This document shows, one piece after another, positions 1-9,600 of a stretch of DNA of 21,039 nucleotides; the stretch's first letter is position 1, and each line of letters starts with the position of its first letter. The notes under the pieces were generated by a model that saw only the letters and a program-made list of their open reading frames with translations, had not been told where the DNA came from and did not search any database. This stretch comes from Symbiodinium natans (lineage: Eukaryota; Sar; Dinophyceae; Suessiales; Symbiodiniaceae). The position numbers were made by a program, and so were the translations under genes. The stretch spans positions 162,501 to 183,539 of the forward strand of contig CAJNDS010000039.1 of assembly GCA_905221605.1 (NCBI GenBank). The letters are read 5' to 3'.

Positions 1-1
1 T

Positions 2-1048
2 TTCGAAGCTGTGGCCATGCGCTACCGGCTTCACCGTGCCTTGGTCTTGAAGGGCATTGATCTCTTCATCCCTGGCAAAGCCAAGCTCGCGTTCTGCGGG
101 CGCACCGGCTGCGGCAAAAGCTCCCTCTTCAGTGTGCTTAACCGGCTGTACCCACTCGCCTCTGGCCGTGTTCTCGTCGATGGGGTGGATATCAGCCAGC
201 TTTCACTGCAGACGCTGCGCATGAGCATTCGCGTGGTGTCGCAAGACGCGTTTCTTTTGTCTGGCTCGCTGAGGCAGAATCTGACCATGGGTGCAAGTGA
301 GCATGATGATGACGTGCTGTGGCACTGTTTGTCAGTGGTGGGATTGGATGGGAAGGTGAGGGAATTGCCTGGAAGCCTCGACTTTCGTGTGGATGTTGCT
401 GGTGGAAACTTCTCTGTGGGCGAGCGACAGTTGCTGACCCTGGCCCGCGTCCTCGTTCCCAGCGTGCCCTGCAACCTGGCAAACTGGATGCCTCCGCGCA
501 TCCTCCTTTGCGATGAGGCCACAGCCAACATCGATGTCATCACGGATGAGAAGGCTCTGCAGGGCTCTGCAGGGCATCTTCATGCCCTTCACACCTTGGC
601 TTCTTCTGAACACGCACAGCTGCAGAGTTTAACGATGTTTGACTCGTTTTTCATGCCAGGTGCACCAGGTCGTGTTGGCAATGGATGCCACCGTCATGAT
701 GATCTGACGCATGGTGGCACTATGTGGCACTGAGTGGTCGCTTAATTGGGGCAATCATTGAGCCGAGGCCACCGTCTCCAACACATCACACGGTTTCAGC
801 AGGCGCCCTGCGCAGTTCCATGGCCACAAGATGCCACAAGACTCAGACGAGGGATCTTGAGGTGCATTGTGACATATGTGTGTGTGGCATGCACGCAGGT
901 GGTGGTGCTGGATGCCGGCCTGGTCATCGAGCAGGGCTCACCAGAAGATTTGCTGGACTCTGACAGGCGCCCAAGTGTCACACTTGCAGCATTATGGTAT
1001 CATGCAATATCTTGTCGCAGTTCTCAGCTCTGTCATGTTGCAGAATAG
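2..1048 (+). CDS. ABC transporter, C-family-like, final nucleotide-binding domain (5' truncated, spliced)
   Basis: ATP-binding domain that powers a membrane transporter; the resemblance is to the second nucleotide-binding domain of ABCC/MRP proteins, so substrate export at a membrane is likely. The reading frame is open from base 2. Counting from the Met codon at 11: Walker A GRTGCGKSS at residues 30-38, Q-loop Gln 78 in VVSQD, the C-family style signature FSVGERQ near 134-140, Walker B ILLCDE at 164-169. About 14 extra residues lie between signature and Walker B. The frame after TDEK ends at 553 before a GC donor. An exon at 660-704 (VHQVVLAMDATVMMI) continues the domain after AG. An exon from 899 encodes VVVLDAGLVIEQGSPEDLL, the end of the domain, and stays open to a stop at 1046-1048. 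The exon carrying the H-loop (usually AHR) is not clear. The transmembrane part lies upstream of the window. Family call is firm; exon ends after 704 are uncertain. Confidence 0.82.
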
Positions 1049-1298
1049 TACAGTCAGCCTTCGAAAATCTTCGCCATCTTTGCTCAGGAGGCCGATCTCA
1101 CATTTGACGCGCCTTTGCGCGGCTGCAGGGCTCTGACTGGAGGGCTGCTCCACTGCCGCCACCCTTCACTGTACAGACAGATGTCGCCAGCAGCCCGTTA
1201 ACGTCAGCGTTATCACGGGTGACTTACTTGTGTTGTGAAGCGCAGCAATCAATGCAGATTCATTGCTGCGCCGGCATGGGCTTCCTAGCTGTCCTCGG

Positions 1299-1377
1299 GC
1301 GGAAGTAAAATGAAACCGGAATCACGACATGTCAAGCATGAGCGGAAGCAAAGTGAAATCATGGAATCACGACTTGC
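1299..1377. repeat. Imperfect short direct duplication
   Basis: GCGGAAG(T/C)AAA(A/G)TGAAA at 1299 and 1342, each followed by GGAATCACGAC; the two copies are offset by 43 bases and separated by a few unrelated bases. This looks like a local duplication that has since diverged. Confidence 0.6.
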
Positions 1378-1428
1378 CGAGTGTGGCCGCCGCGCCAGAT
1401 TTTAGTGCGCCGATTGAGCCTGGTGCAG

Positions 1429-1500
1429 GTTGCCGACTTGATGAGGATCTCGCCGCCAGGCTGCGTGACCCCAATGGATCTCCTGTCGCATCACCGGCGC
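1429..1500 (+). CDS. Possible single exon, unassigned
   Basis: A 24-codon segment beginning VADLMRISPPGCVTPMDLL is bounded by CAG^G at 1426-1429 and a GT at 1501-1502, and has an amino-acid pattern more like a real protein than the surrounding frames. No partner exons were found nearby and the family is not recognised; it could belong to a small gene between the ABC transporter and UFC1 or be chance. Confidence 0.22.
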
Positions 1501-2019
1501 GTTTGTTATCGTGTCCATTGGTTGAGTGGGTGTAGGTCGTCGGGGATCATATGGCAGGCCCCCTATGTGTGCTAGCGGCCTGTTACCCGTACAAGGTCTG
1601 CAGCATGTTTAGCCTGAAATGAGCGCTTCGCATAGGCGAAACGTGAGAACAATGCATGTTGTCACGAACATAGGGTTCTTGTTGCTCAAGCGATGATACA
1701 GCCTTTCTACCAGTGCATCCACTGGCCAAGCCTCCGTGCCCGCACAGTGATATGATCCATGCGAGGGAAAACGTTGCCAACTGAAGCATCAGCTTACAAT
1801 TCACCATTTTCCCAAGAAACAGGTGTGTTGCAAGGGCACTTTTCAAGTTTCGTTTCAGCAACATTGCTGAAACACAAGCGTTTGCAACACAAAAACGTAC
1901 GATTCCGAAGGCTGCGGCCTCTATGTGCAGGTACGTGCGGTTACGTACTGCTTGCGCATTCAAAGGCTTTTGTGGGAGATTCTGAATATGTGAGATCGGA
2001 CGCCAGGCCGAGCTCGAAA

Positions 2020-2135
2020 ATGAAAGCTCCCGGAACGCCTACGACGCCGACCTCACCCGCGTCGCCAGTCTCGCCCACGTCACCAGGCAAAAAGATCCGC
2101 AGGAGCCCCGGTTTGAAGGTTTCCCTTGGCAAGTC
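2020..2135 (+). CDS. Possible exon with TP/SP-rich segment, unassigned
   Basis: From an ATG at 2020 the frame reads a run of Thr-Pro and Ser-Pro pairs (about seven in 20 residues) followed by a basic stretch (GKKIRRSPG). Such proline-directed, basic low-complexity segments occur in disordered tails of real proteins. The same frame is open on both sides (1759-2337) but the flanks show no domain. Splice ends cannot be fixed and the segment may be non-coding. Confidence 0.22.
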
Positions 2136-3369
2136 TTACGAGCGTAGATTTCGTTTGCCAAAGCTGAGGCCGCAACGCAGTAGTGCTGGGCATTCCCTTG
2201 GACCTTCGGGGCGCGCAGGTCTCGCTTCCTGTCCCTGCCAGGCTCTTTATTACTTTGATTGTGTTACGTGCCTTGTACGCTTGACGGCCACGGCGCCATT
2301 GCACGCATACTGCGCATCAGCTCATGTAAGTCTATAAGGTGCGCCACCCCACTGGAGTGATCCTAGCGCCCTCGCCAGGCCTCAACCTTTGGCCCAAATC
2401 CCTGGGCTCAGCGTTGGTCAGCTTGCAAATCTGCGCAGGGGCGCGTGTCTGCCGGAACTCTGTGCAAGGCACGCTGACGGCTAACGGCGCCTGTCGCACG
2501 TCACGCATCACACACCTTTATTGTCCGAAAGGTGCCCTGCGGGCATTGGCCTCGCTCTCACCTACGGCTCAAGCGACGGCACCTGTGCGGTCAGGAGGAC
2601 TTTGGGGCCGTTGCGCAGTTAACCCATGATGCGAAACAGTGTGAATGTAACATGTGTGAGTCTGAACTATGCCAAGTAGGACCGGCACCTTTGCACAAAG
2701 TGGGGCGGGGCGGCGCTTGAGATGCATGAGTCGTGAGCTGGAACGTGTGGGTCCGGCCACGTCTAGCTCACAAATCGACAGGGGGAGGGACGCGAAACAA
2801 CGCAGAAAAGAGAAAGGACAGAAGGAGAGGAGTCGAGGCAGCAGAAAATACAAAAGAACGAGCAAGAGAGTGCTTAGCTTGTACAGGCCACGAGGGTGGC
2901 GATCTTCCTCTAATTGAGCAGGCGGCACCCTTTGTGGCTGGCACTTACCGACTTACCGCAGTTTTTCCAAATTTAATTAAGGCTTTTGGCACATCTCGGC
3001 ACCGTTGTCTTGCAACTTACGGGTCCCAATGGCCCACTCGTGTGCAGACACGGGCTGGGAATTCGTGAAGACATGCCGGTTTCACCCCTGCAAAGCAGAT
3101 GTTGTAGAGGTGTGTAGAGGTTCGAGGGTGGACAAAAGTTTGTGAACAAAGCCGACAGAGAGTGGAGAGGATGTCAAAGCCAGTCTGCCCATGGCATCAT
3201 GCCTTTTCTTGCATATATGAGCTCTTCAGACGAAGCTAGAGCCAGAGCTGCCCTGCCTTGGGGGTAGCCGGGGCCTTGGGGCCTTTCATGATTTTCAAAA
3301 TATCGAAGGACTCCACACGGAGGCCATTTGCTGATGCTGCAAGTATCTTGCAGCTGTGATCGTCAGGCG

Positions 3370-5717
3370 ATGATGTATGATGATAAAACCAAGGCCGCCA
3401 AACCACCACCGCCTTTGCAGGGGGGGGTGGGGGATGGTGGGGGTTGGGCTTGTGCCAGGCAGCCGTTCAGAAGATTCCGCTCCTTAGCGTCAAAGCTGGG
3501 CCCCGCGATGGGGACTGGGTCAGGGGTCCAAGAGTGGCAGAGACATCTCAAGGAATTCGGATACCATGAACATGGCTGCAAGTATCCCTGTACGCATTTG
3601 ATTCATGTGATCTTGGCAAGGTTGAGCGGTTGAAAGAAGAGCTGGCAGCGCTGATTCAATATGTGCAGAACAACAAGGCCTGACCAGTGGCACCAGAGCT
3701 GTGCCCAAAGGCCGCTTGAGAATGGACAGGAGAATGACCATGACTGGTTCCGTATCGAGTCCAATGAGGTGCCCAAAGTAAGCATGCGTTCATGGCTTGC
3801 GCATGTGATTGTATGGTGTAGGCTTCATGCTCCCCTACGAGTAGCGCGCCACGACACCATCGTAGAAAAGCAAAAGGCCTACACCTTCAGCCAAGCCGCA
3901 CCCAAGAAATATGATTAACAAGAACTCTACCTCAGCAAATGCGAGAAACCATGCCAGTTTGCATTGAATGAAGACTATCAAATTGCATTATTGTATTGGA
4001 TGCGCGCGCTCAACACTTTCGCATGATGAGAAGTAATGTTGGATTTTTTCTGAGTGTCTTCTTTTTAGAGCTCTTGTGTTTTCTTGTTGTATGTGGTGTG
4101 TGGTCGACGCCTTTGGACCAGACTAACCCTTCAAGAGTTTTCGGCTTCAAGGCTTCAAGGCCCATACCATGCACCTTTGTGGCCGAGCCAAACCGCAAGC
4201 GAAACCCTGAGCCAAAGCCAAGCTGAAAGAATAGCAGCCATCTCCACAGCCTACACCCGAGCCGAGCCAAGCCGCACCTAAGAGAGAAACCCCCGCCCTC
4301 TCCACCTCAAGATTCCAGTGAACTATTGAACCGGCTATTGATTTCTGTTGAAGGACGGAACGAGATGGACTGGGACCTGCTGGCCGCACCTCACAATTGG
4401 AAGGCGGTTCGAAGCTCAGGCAAAACTACTCGCCGAGGTATGTGCACAACTTGTTGAGATACGAGTTCAAGCTCCAGTTTGAGGCAGCCTCAGCTTGGCC
4501 GCATTCATAAAAAACTGCGTGGCTGCTGCATCCGTGCGAGATCCCCGCGGGCTATCCAGCTGTGCCAATTGAATTGGCTTGAGCCCCAAGACATCCACCT
4601 TCTATGACGCGAAATGACATTTGCCATGCTGTTACGCTGTTCCACGCGCATTTCCGCATGGAAGGAGTTGCCAGAGCTGGACGGGAAGACCCCGAAAATG
4701 CCCTGCACCCAAATTTTCGGGCAACTCTTGCTGTGTCTAGGAGCGCTTGGGACAGCAGCAAGCGCACTAAACCTCTGGCAAACAGACACTCCATTAGATC
4801 ATTAGGTGCGCTCAAGCACGGAGGCTTTCCCACAGACCCGCCTGAGCAGAAAACGAAGAAGAAGAACAAGAAGAACAAGAACAAGAAGAAGAAGAAGAAG
4901 CAGAAGCAGAAGCAGAAGCAGAAGAAGAAGAAGAATCATAAGAAGAAACGAGCAGGATGTATCGAGGGAAAGTCGCATTTTCGCCAAGGTACCGTGGCGG
5001 GAAGATTTGTTTAGATATCCACTTCGCACCGCTTTGGAGGCAGAGTTCCCAAACCTCAACGCCGTCGTCCTGCTTCAACTCCGGCGTTACACTTTAGTTG
5101 CCAGGACGAACGTCCCGAAGTTTGGCATTGCTCATGCCCTGTCTCTTGCGTGGGAGCCCAGCGAATTTGAAAGCCCTGAGATGATTTACTTCGCTCATCC
5201 CGCCATCCTGCACGATCAGACAGGCAAAGTACGGATACTTCGCCACAGGCTTCTATCGCGGGGACTCTCCGCCGATTCTTTGAGGGTGGTGGGGTGGGAA
5301 CTGTCCCAGGCTACTTATGCGGCAGGTCTGTCCGCGCACTCCACGCTACTCAGCGGGACTGTGCGGGCTTGGGCAGGCCAGGGCCACCCGGCGAGTGTGT
5401 CTGCGGGATTCATTCGGCAACACTTGGGCAATCCAGGGATGCTCGGTGAGACCATCTGCCACACTCGGCGGGAATCTCTGTAGGCTTCTCTGGGAGGCAG
5501 GCACTGACTGCTTGGGGGTGGCACTCCAGGTTGCTCGGCAGGAGAGGCCGACACCAAGAATGGAAAAGCAAAAATTGAATTGCATCGATTGAAAGGCTAT
5601 GATGAGACTGAGGCTCTGGGGCCTTGGCTGGCCGCCGAGATCCCCTACTTGATCGAGGCTGGCGTCGTCACCCACAAAGGGTTCAGTGCCCAGTGCTGCA
5701 GAGAGTGGGGTATTTGA
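3370..5717 (+). CDS. UFC1: UFM1-conjugating enzyme UFC1 (E2), complete, 11 exons
   Basis: Ubiquitin-fold modifier conjugating enzyme: it takes UFM1 from the E1 (UBA5) as a thioester and works with the UFL1 ligase, a pathway tied to ER and ribosome quality control. Exons: 3370-3393, 3459-3518, 3621-3677, 3730-3768, 4354-4382, 4438-4483, 4541-4570, 4665-4699, 4989-5039, 5105-5147, 5613-5717. Together they give 519 nt, or 172 residues plus stop, against 167 in human UFC1. All phases agree. Family landmarks in order: KAGPRDG, ERLKEEL, NDHDWFRIESN, DGTRWTG, YVHNLLRYEF, PELDGKTPKM, YRGGKICL, NVPKFGIAHAL, GPWLAAEIPYLI. The catalytic Cys is residue 114 (codon 5008-5010). The TAK triplet of animal UFC1 reads TPK here. 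Donors: seven GC, two GT, one GA; all acceptors are AG, nine of ten followed by G. The start at 3370 gives the best length, but 3328, 3334 and 3373 are also in frame. Confidence 0.9.
3394..3458 (+). other. UFC1 intron 1 with G-run cluster
   Basis: 65-nt GC-AG intron holding several G-runs (from about 3420 to 3448), spaced closely enough to form a G-quadruplex in the RNA or + strand. Seen directly; folding is inference. Confidence 0.5.
3877..4285. repeat. Short dispersed repeat within UFC1 intron 4
   Basis: GCCTACACC followed by GAGCC/CAGCC, AAGCCGCACC and AAGA occurs at 3877-3907 and again at 4249-4283, in the same orientation within the 585-nt intron 3769-4353. The two copies differ by a small insertion. 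Origin unknown. Confidence 0.45.
4850..4948 (+). repeat. AAG/CAG trinucleotide microsatellite in UFC1 intron 8
   Basis: About 100 bases of AAG units with AAC and CAG interruptions inside the intron 4700-4988. It creates Lys/Arg-rich frames on one strand and Leu/Ser-rich frames on the other, which are not genes. It is purine-rich on the coding strand and could act as a splicing enhancer; that is speculative. Confidence 0.85.
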
Positions 5718-6647
5718 GGGGTCTGCCATCCGACGGAGCTGCAAAGGCTGGCCGAGCCTTGCCAAGTCTGAGAAGCGGCTCGGCTAACTGTGCTAGGGAT
5801 GTTCTGAAGAAGATGCCTGCTGAGTCGAGAGGAGATTCTCGCCGAATGGGCCAGGCGCTCAAACTTGGCATGGTGCGCGTGGCGCAAAAAGCTGGGAAAG
5901 CGACTCTCCATGCGTGCCTTTTCACGAAAGCTTGCTACCAGCTACTTGGATCTTGCGAACGTTCTCGTTTACTATGTCTCTTCTTGGGTCAAGAATCAGT
6001 CTGGTATGATGTGGATTCGCTTGTAACTTTATGTGTGGGCTCGTACTGAGGGGGGGGGAGAGTTTTCATTGACGGGTGGACGTTGCGACGTAGTTCTTAC
6101 TTGCTCCGTAAGTTTCTCCGCTTCTCTCTGGCAAAAGCGGCCCTCAGCTTATACACAGTAGCTTCAGACGTCTTGCTTTGAAACCTGACTAGTTTCAGCG
6201 GTGCTCCGCTGCTCACTTGGCTAGCACTGCAAGTCGCGTGCCAAGCTCTCTCACACCTAGCAACACCTGCAATTCTCACAAGCAGTGGCCGCACATTGCC
6301 GAGCATGGATTCTGGTTGCAGTTTACGGTGACTGGGATGGGAGAGGCGGCCTGGCACGTTCTGCAGCATTTGTTGTGCAGTTTGGCCACTGCAAGCAAAT
6401 TTATGTCGCTTTTTTTGCTGGTGCTTTTGTCAGGGCTTTCTGAAGTGTGTCATAGGCAGCTCTTCCTCTTCAAGCTGCCCATGACTGGGATGCATGGGCT
6501 TCTGGACACTCGGCGCATTTCTTTTTTGCTAAAGCGCGGTACCCGTTGAGGGACTCAACGTCAGTCATTATGTTCGACGGTGTACCCATCATCCCCACCA
6601 CTGCAAATATCCACAAGCCCTCCGTACGAGTATTCGCGTGCCTGAAG
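5718..6647. other. Spacer between UFC1 and the Dicer-like gene
   Basis: Contains any 3' UTR of UFC1 and the start of the next gene, neither of which can be delimited. One frame stands out and is listed separately (5832-6026). A G-run lies at 6050-6058. First exons of the Dicer-like gene may lie here but were not recognised. Confidence 0.4.
5832..6026 (+). CDS. Unassigned open frame, possible last exon
   Basis: The frame is open from 5808 and follows AG^G at 5830-5832. It reads EILAEWARRSN, a basic stretch (WRKKLGKRLSMRAFSRK) and a hydrophobic stretch (YLDLANVLVYYVSSW), and stops at 6024-6026. The composition resembles an amphipathic helix plus a short membrane-type segment, but no family is recognised. 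A coincidence of about 65 codons is quite possible. Confidence 0.22.
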   Translation, partial: EILAEWARRSNLAWCAWRKKLGKRLSMRAFSRKLATSYLDLANVLVYYVSSWVKNQSGMMWIRL

Positions 6648-9600
6648 GCTATGGGGCTTGGCCTCACCAGCTTGAAGCCTTTAAAAGGGCTTTGACCCAG
6701 AACGTGATCTTGAACATGCCGACCGGCACCGGGAAAACCCTCGTCGCGTGGCCTGGAGACGATTAGAACGCCCGAAAGCTTCTTCGGAGAAAGCCGAAGA
6801 TGTGCTTATTTTTCTGCAAGTTGGAGTCATCGGAATGATTTTTCAATACCTCTAGGTGCATGTTGCTGGATGCTCTTGGCGCCCCCAGCCTCTTCGTGGT
6901 GAACTCCCGGGCGTTGGTGGCGCAGCAGACCGCCTACCTCCGACAGCACAGCCAAAGCCAAGGCGAAAGCGTGGGCACCAGCCCCGGGGCTGGGGTGCCT
7001 TGGAAGCTCTCAGATCTCTCTCTCTCTCTCTCTCTCCCCCCCCCACATGTTCCCCATCTTTTTCCTGTATGTGTCTTTTGGCTGCGTTTTTTGAATAAGG
7101 GAAAACACCCCGAGAATAAGCCAAAAAAACCATGCCCTATGTTGGGCTGCGTATTTATTTTTATCCTGGCTTTTTTTCCACTTATTCTCTCTTGGCCGGC
7201 CAGGGGTTTAGCAGGGCTCTTTGGAGTTTATTCTGCGGGTTTCTTCAGGGCATCCAGAGGGTTCCATTCCTTATTCCACCAGTTGGCTTTCTTATTCCCC
7301 AGGTTTGGCAGTTTATTCTCACGGTGCCCCCTGTTATTCTGAGAGTTTTTTTTGTTATTCCCACCCCGCCCCAAACCCCGTCCCGCCCCCCCCACCCCCC
7401 CCCCCGTGTGCAGCTTAAATAGGGTTTATTTGGAAGCTGGCACTCGTGTTCACAAGAGGAAAAAAGGCCCCAAAACGTATACTTATTTACAAGAGCCAAC
7501 TTCCAAATAGACCCTATTTTAGGTCCTAGGGGGGGTCCCAGGCCTGAATTAAATATGAAGGCCCCGATTTAAATATGAATATTTAATTCTGGAGCTTCAT
7601 ATTTAAATTATTTAATTCGGGCCCGGGAATTAAATAATTTAAATAATTTAAATAATTTAAATAATTTAAATCCTGGAGGGGGGGGGGGGGCCTCCTCCCG
7701 CAGGAGGAATTAAATAATTTAAATATGAAGGCCCCGAATTAAATATTAATATTTAATTCGGAGGCCTTCATATTTAAATTATTTAATTCTTCCTGCGGGA
7801 GGAGGCCCGCCCCCCCCCCTCCAGGATTTAAATTATTTAAATTATTTAAATTATTTAATTCCCGGGCCCGATTTAAATAATTTAAATATGAAGGCCACGA
7901 TTTAAATATGAATATTTAATTCGGGAGCTTCATATTTAAATTATTTAATTCGGGCCCGGGAAATTTAAATAATTTAAATCCTGGAGTGGGGGGGGCGGGC
8001 CTCCTCCCGCAGGAAGAATTAAATAATTTAAATATGAAGGCCCCGAATTAAATATTAATATTTAATTCGGGGCCTTCATATTTAAATTATTTAATTCCTC
8101 CTGCGGGAGGAGGCCCGGCCCCCCCCCCCTCCAGGATTTAAATGATTTAAATTATTTAAATTATTTAAATTATTTAATTCCCGGGCCCGATTTAAATAAT
8201 TTAAATATGAAGGCCACGATTTAAATATGAATATTTAATTCGGGAGCTTCATATTTAAATTATTTAAATCGGGCCCGGGAATTAAATAATTTAAATAATT
8301 TAAATAATTTAAATAATTTAAATTATCTGGAGGGGGGGGGGCGGCCTCCTCCCGCAGGAGGAATTAAATAATTTAAATATGAAGGCCCCGAATTAAATAT
8401 TATATTAATTCGGGCCTTCATATTTAAATTATTTAATTCCTCCTGCGGGAGGAGGCCCGGCCCCCCCCCCTCCAGGATTTAAATTATTTAAATTATTAAA
8501 TTATTTAAATTATTTAATTCCCGGGCCCGATTTAAATAATTTAAATATGAAGGCCACGATTTAAATATGAATATTTAATTCGGGAGCTTCATATTTAAAT
8601 TATTTAATTCGGGCCCGGGAATTAAATAATTTAAATAATTTAAATCCTGGAGGGGGGGGGCGGGCCTCCTCCCGCAGGAAGAATTAAATAATTTAAATAT
8701 GAAGGCCCCGAATTAAATATGAATATTTAATTCGGGGCCTTCATATTTAAATTATTTAATTCCTCCTGCGGGAGGAGGCCCGGCCCCCCCCCCTCCAGGA
8801 TTTAAAATATTTAAATTATTTAAATTTTTTAAATTATTTAAATTATTTAAATTATTTAATTATTTAATTCCCGGGCCCGATTTAAATAATTTAAATATGA
8901 AGCTCCCGAATTAAATATTCATATTTAAATCGTGGCCTTCATATTTAAATTATTTAAATCGGGCCCGGGAATTAAATAATTTAAATAATTTAAATAATTT
9001 AAATCCGGGAGGGGGGGGGGGCCGGGCCTCCTTTTGCAGGAGGAATTAAATAATAAATATGAAGGCCCCTTTAAATATCCCCGAATTAAATATTCATATT
9101 TAAATCGAGGCCTTCATATTTAAATTATTTAATTCCTCCTGGGGGAGGAGGCCCCCCCCCCCTCCAGGATTTAAATTATTTAAATTATTTAATTCCCGGG
9201 CCCGATTTAAATAATTTAAATATGAAGGCCACGGTTTAAATATGAATATTTAATTCGGGAGCTTCATATTTAAATCATTTAATTCGGGCCCGGGAATTAA
9301 ATAATTTATAATTTAAATAATTTAAATAATTTAAATCCGGGAGGGGGGGGGGGCCGGGCCTCCTTTTGCAGGAGGAATTAAATAATTTAAATATGAAGGC
9401 CCCGAATTAAATATTCATATTTAAATCGAGGCCTTCATATTTAAATTATTTAATTCCTCCTGGGGGAGGAGGCCCGCCCCCCCCCCCTCCAGGATTTAAA
9501 TTATTTAAATTATTTAAATTATTTAAATTATTTAAATTATTTAATTCCCGGGCCCGATTTAAATAATTTAAATATGAAGGCCACGATTTAAATATGAATA

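Larger units (their letters stand above)
1049..3369. other. Intergenic or intronic stretch, no firm gene
   Basis: 2.3 kb between the ABC transporter end and the UFC1 start. Open frames are short and on both strands, without recognisable domains. Two stretches look somewhat protein-like and are listed separately (1429-1500 and 2020-2135). An imperfect direct repeat sits at 1299-1331 and 1342-1377. No tRNA, rRNA or spliced-leader gene was recognised by eye. Confidence 0.5.

Noticed and set aside
4806-5483. A 225-codon + strand open frame with an Arg-rich run
   Set aside because: It overlaps UFC1 exons in another frame and crosses the AAG microsatellite; the UFC1 reading has clear family similarity.
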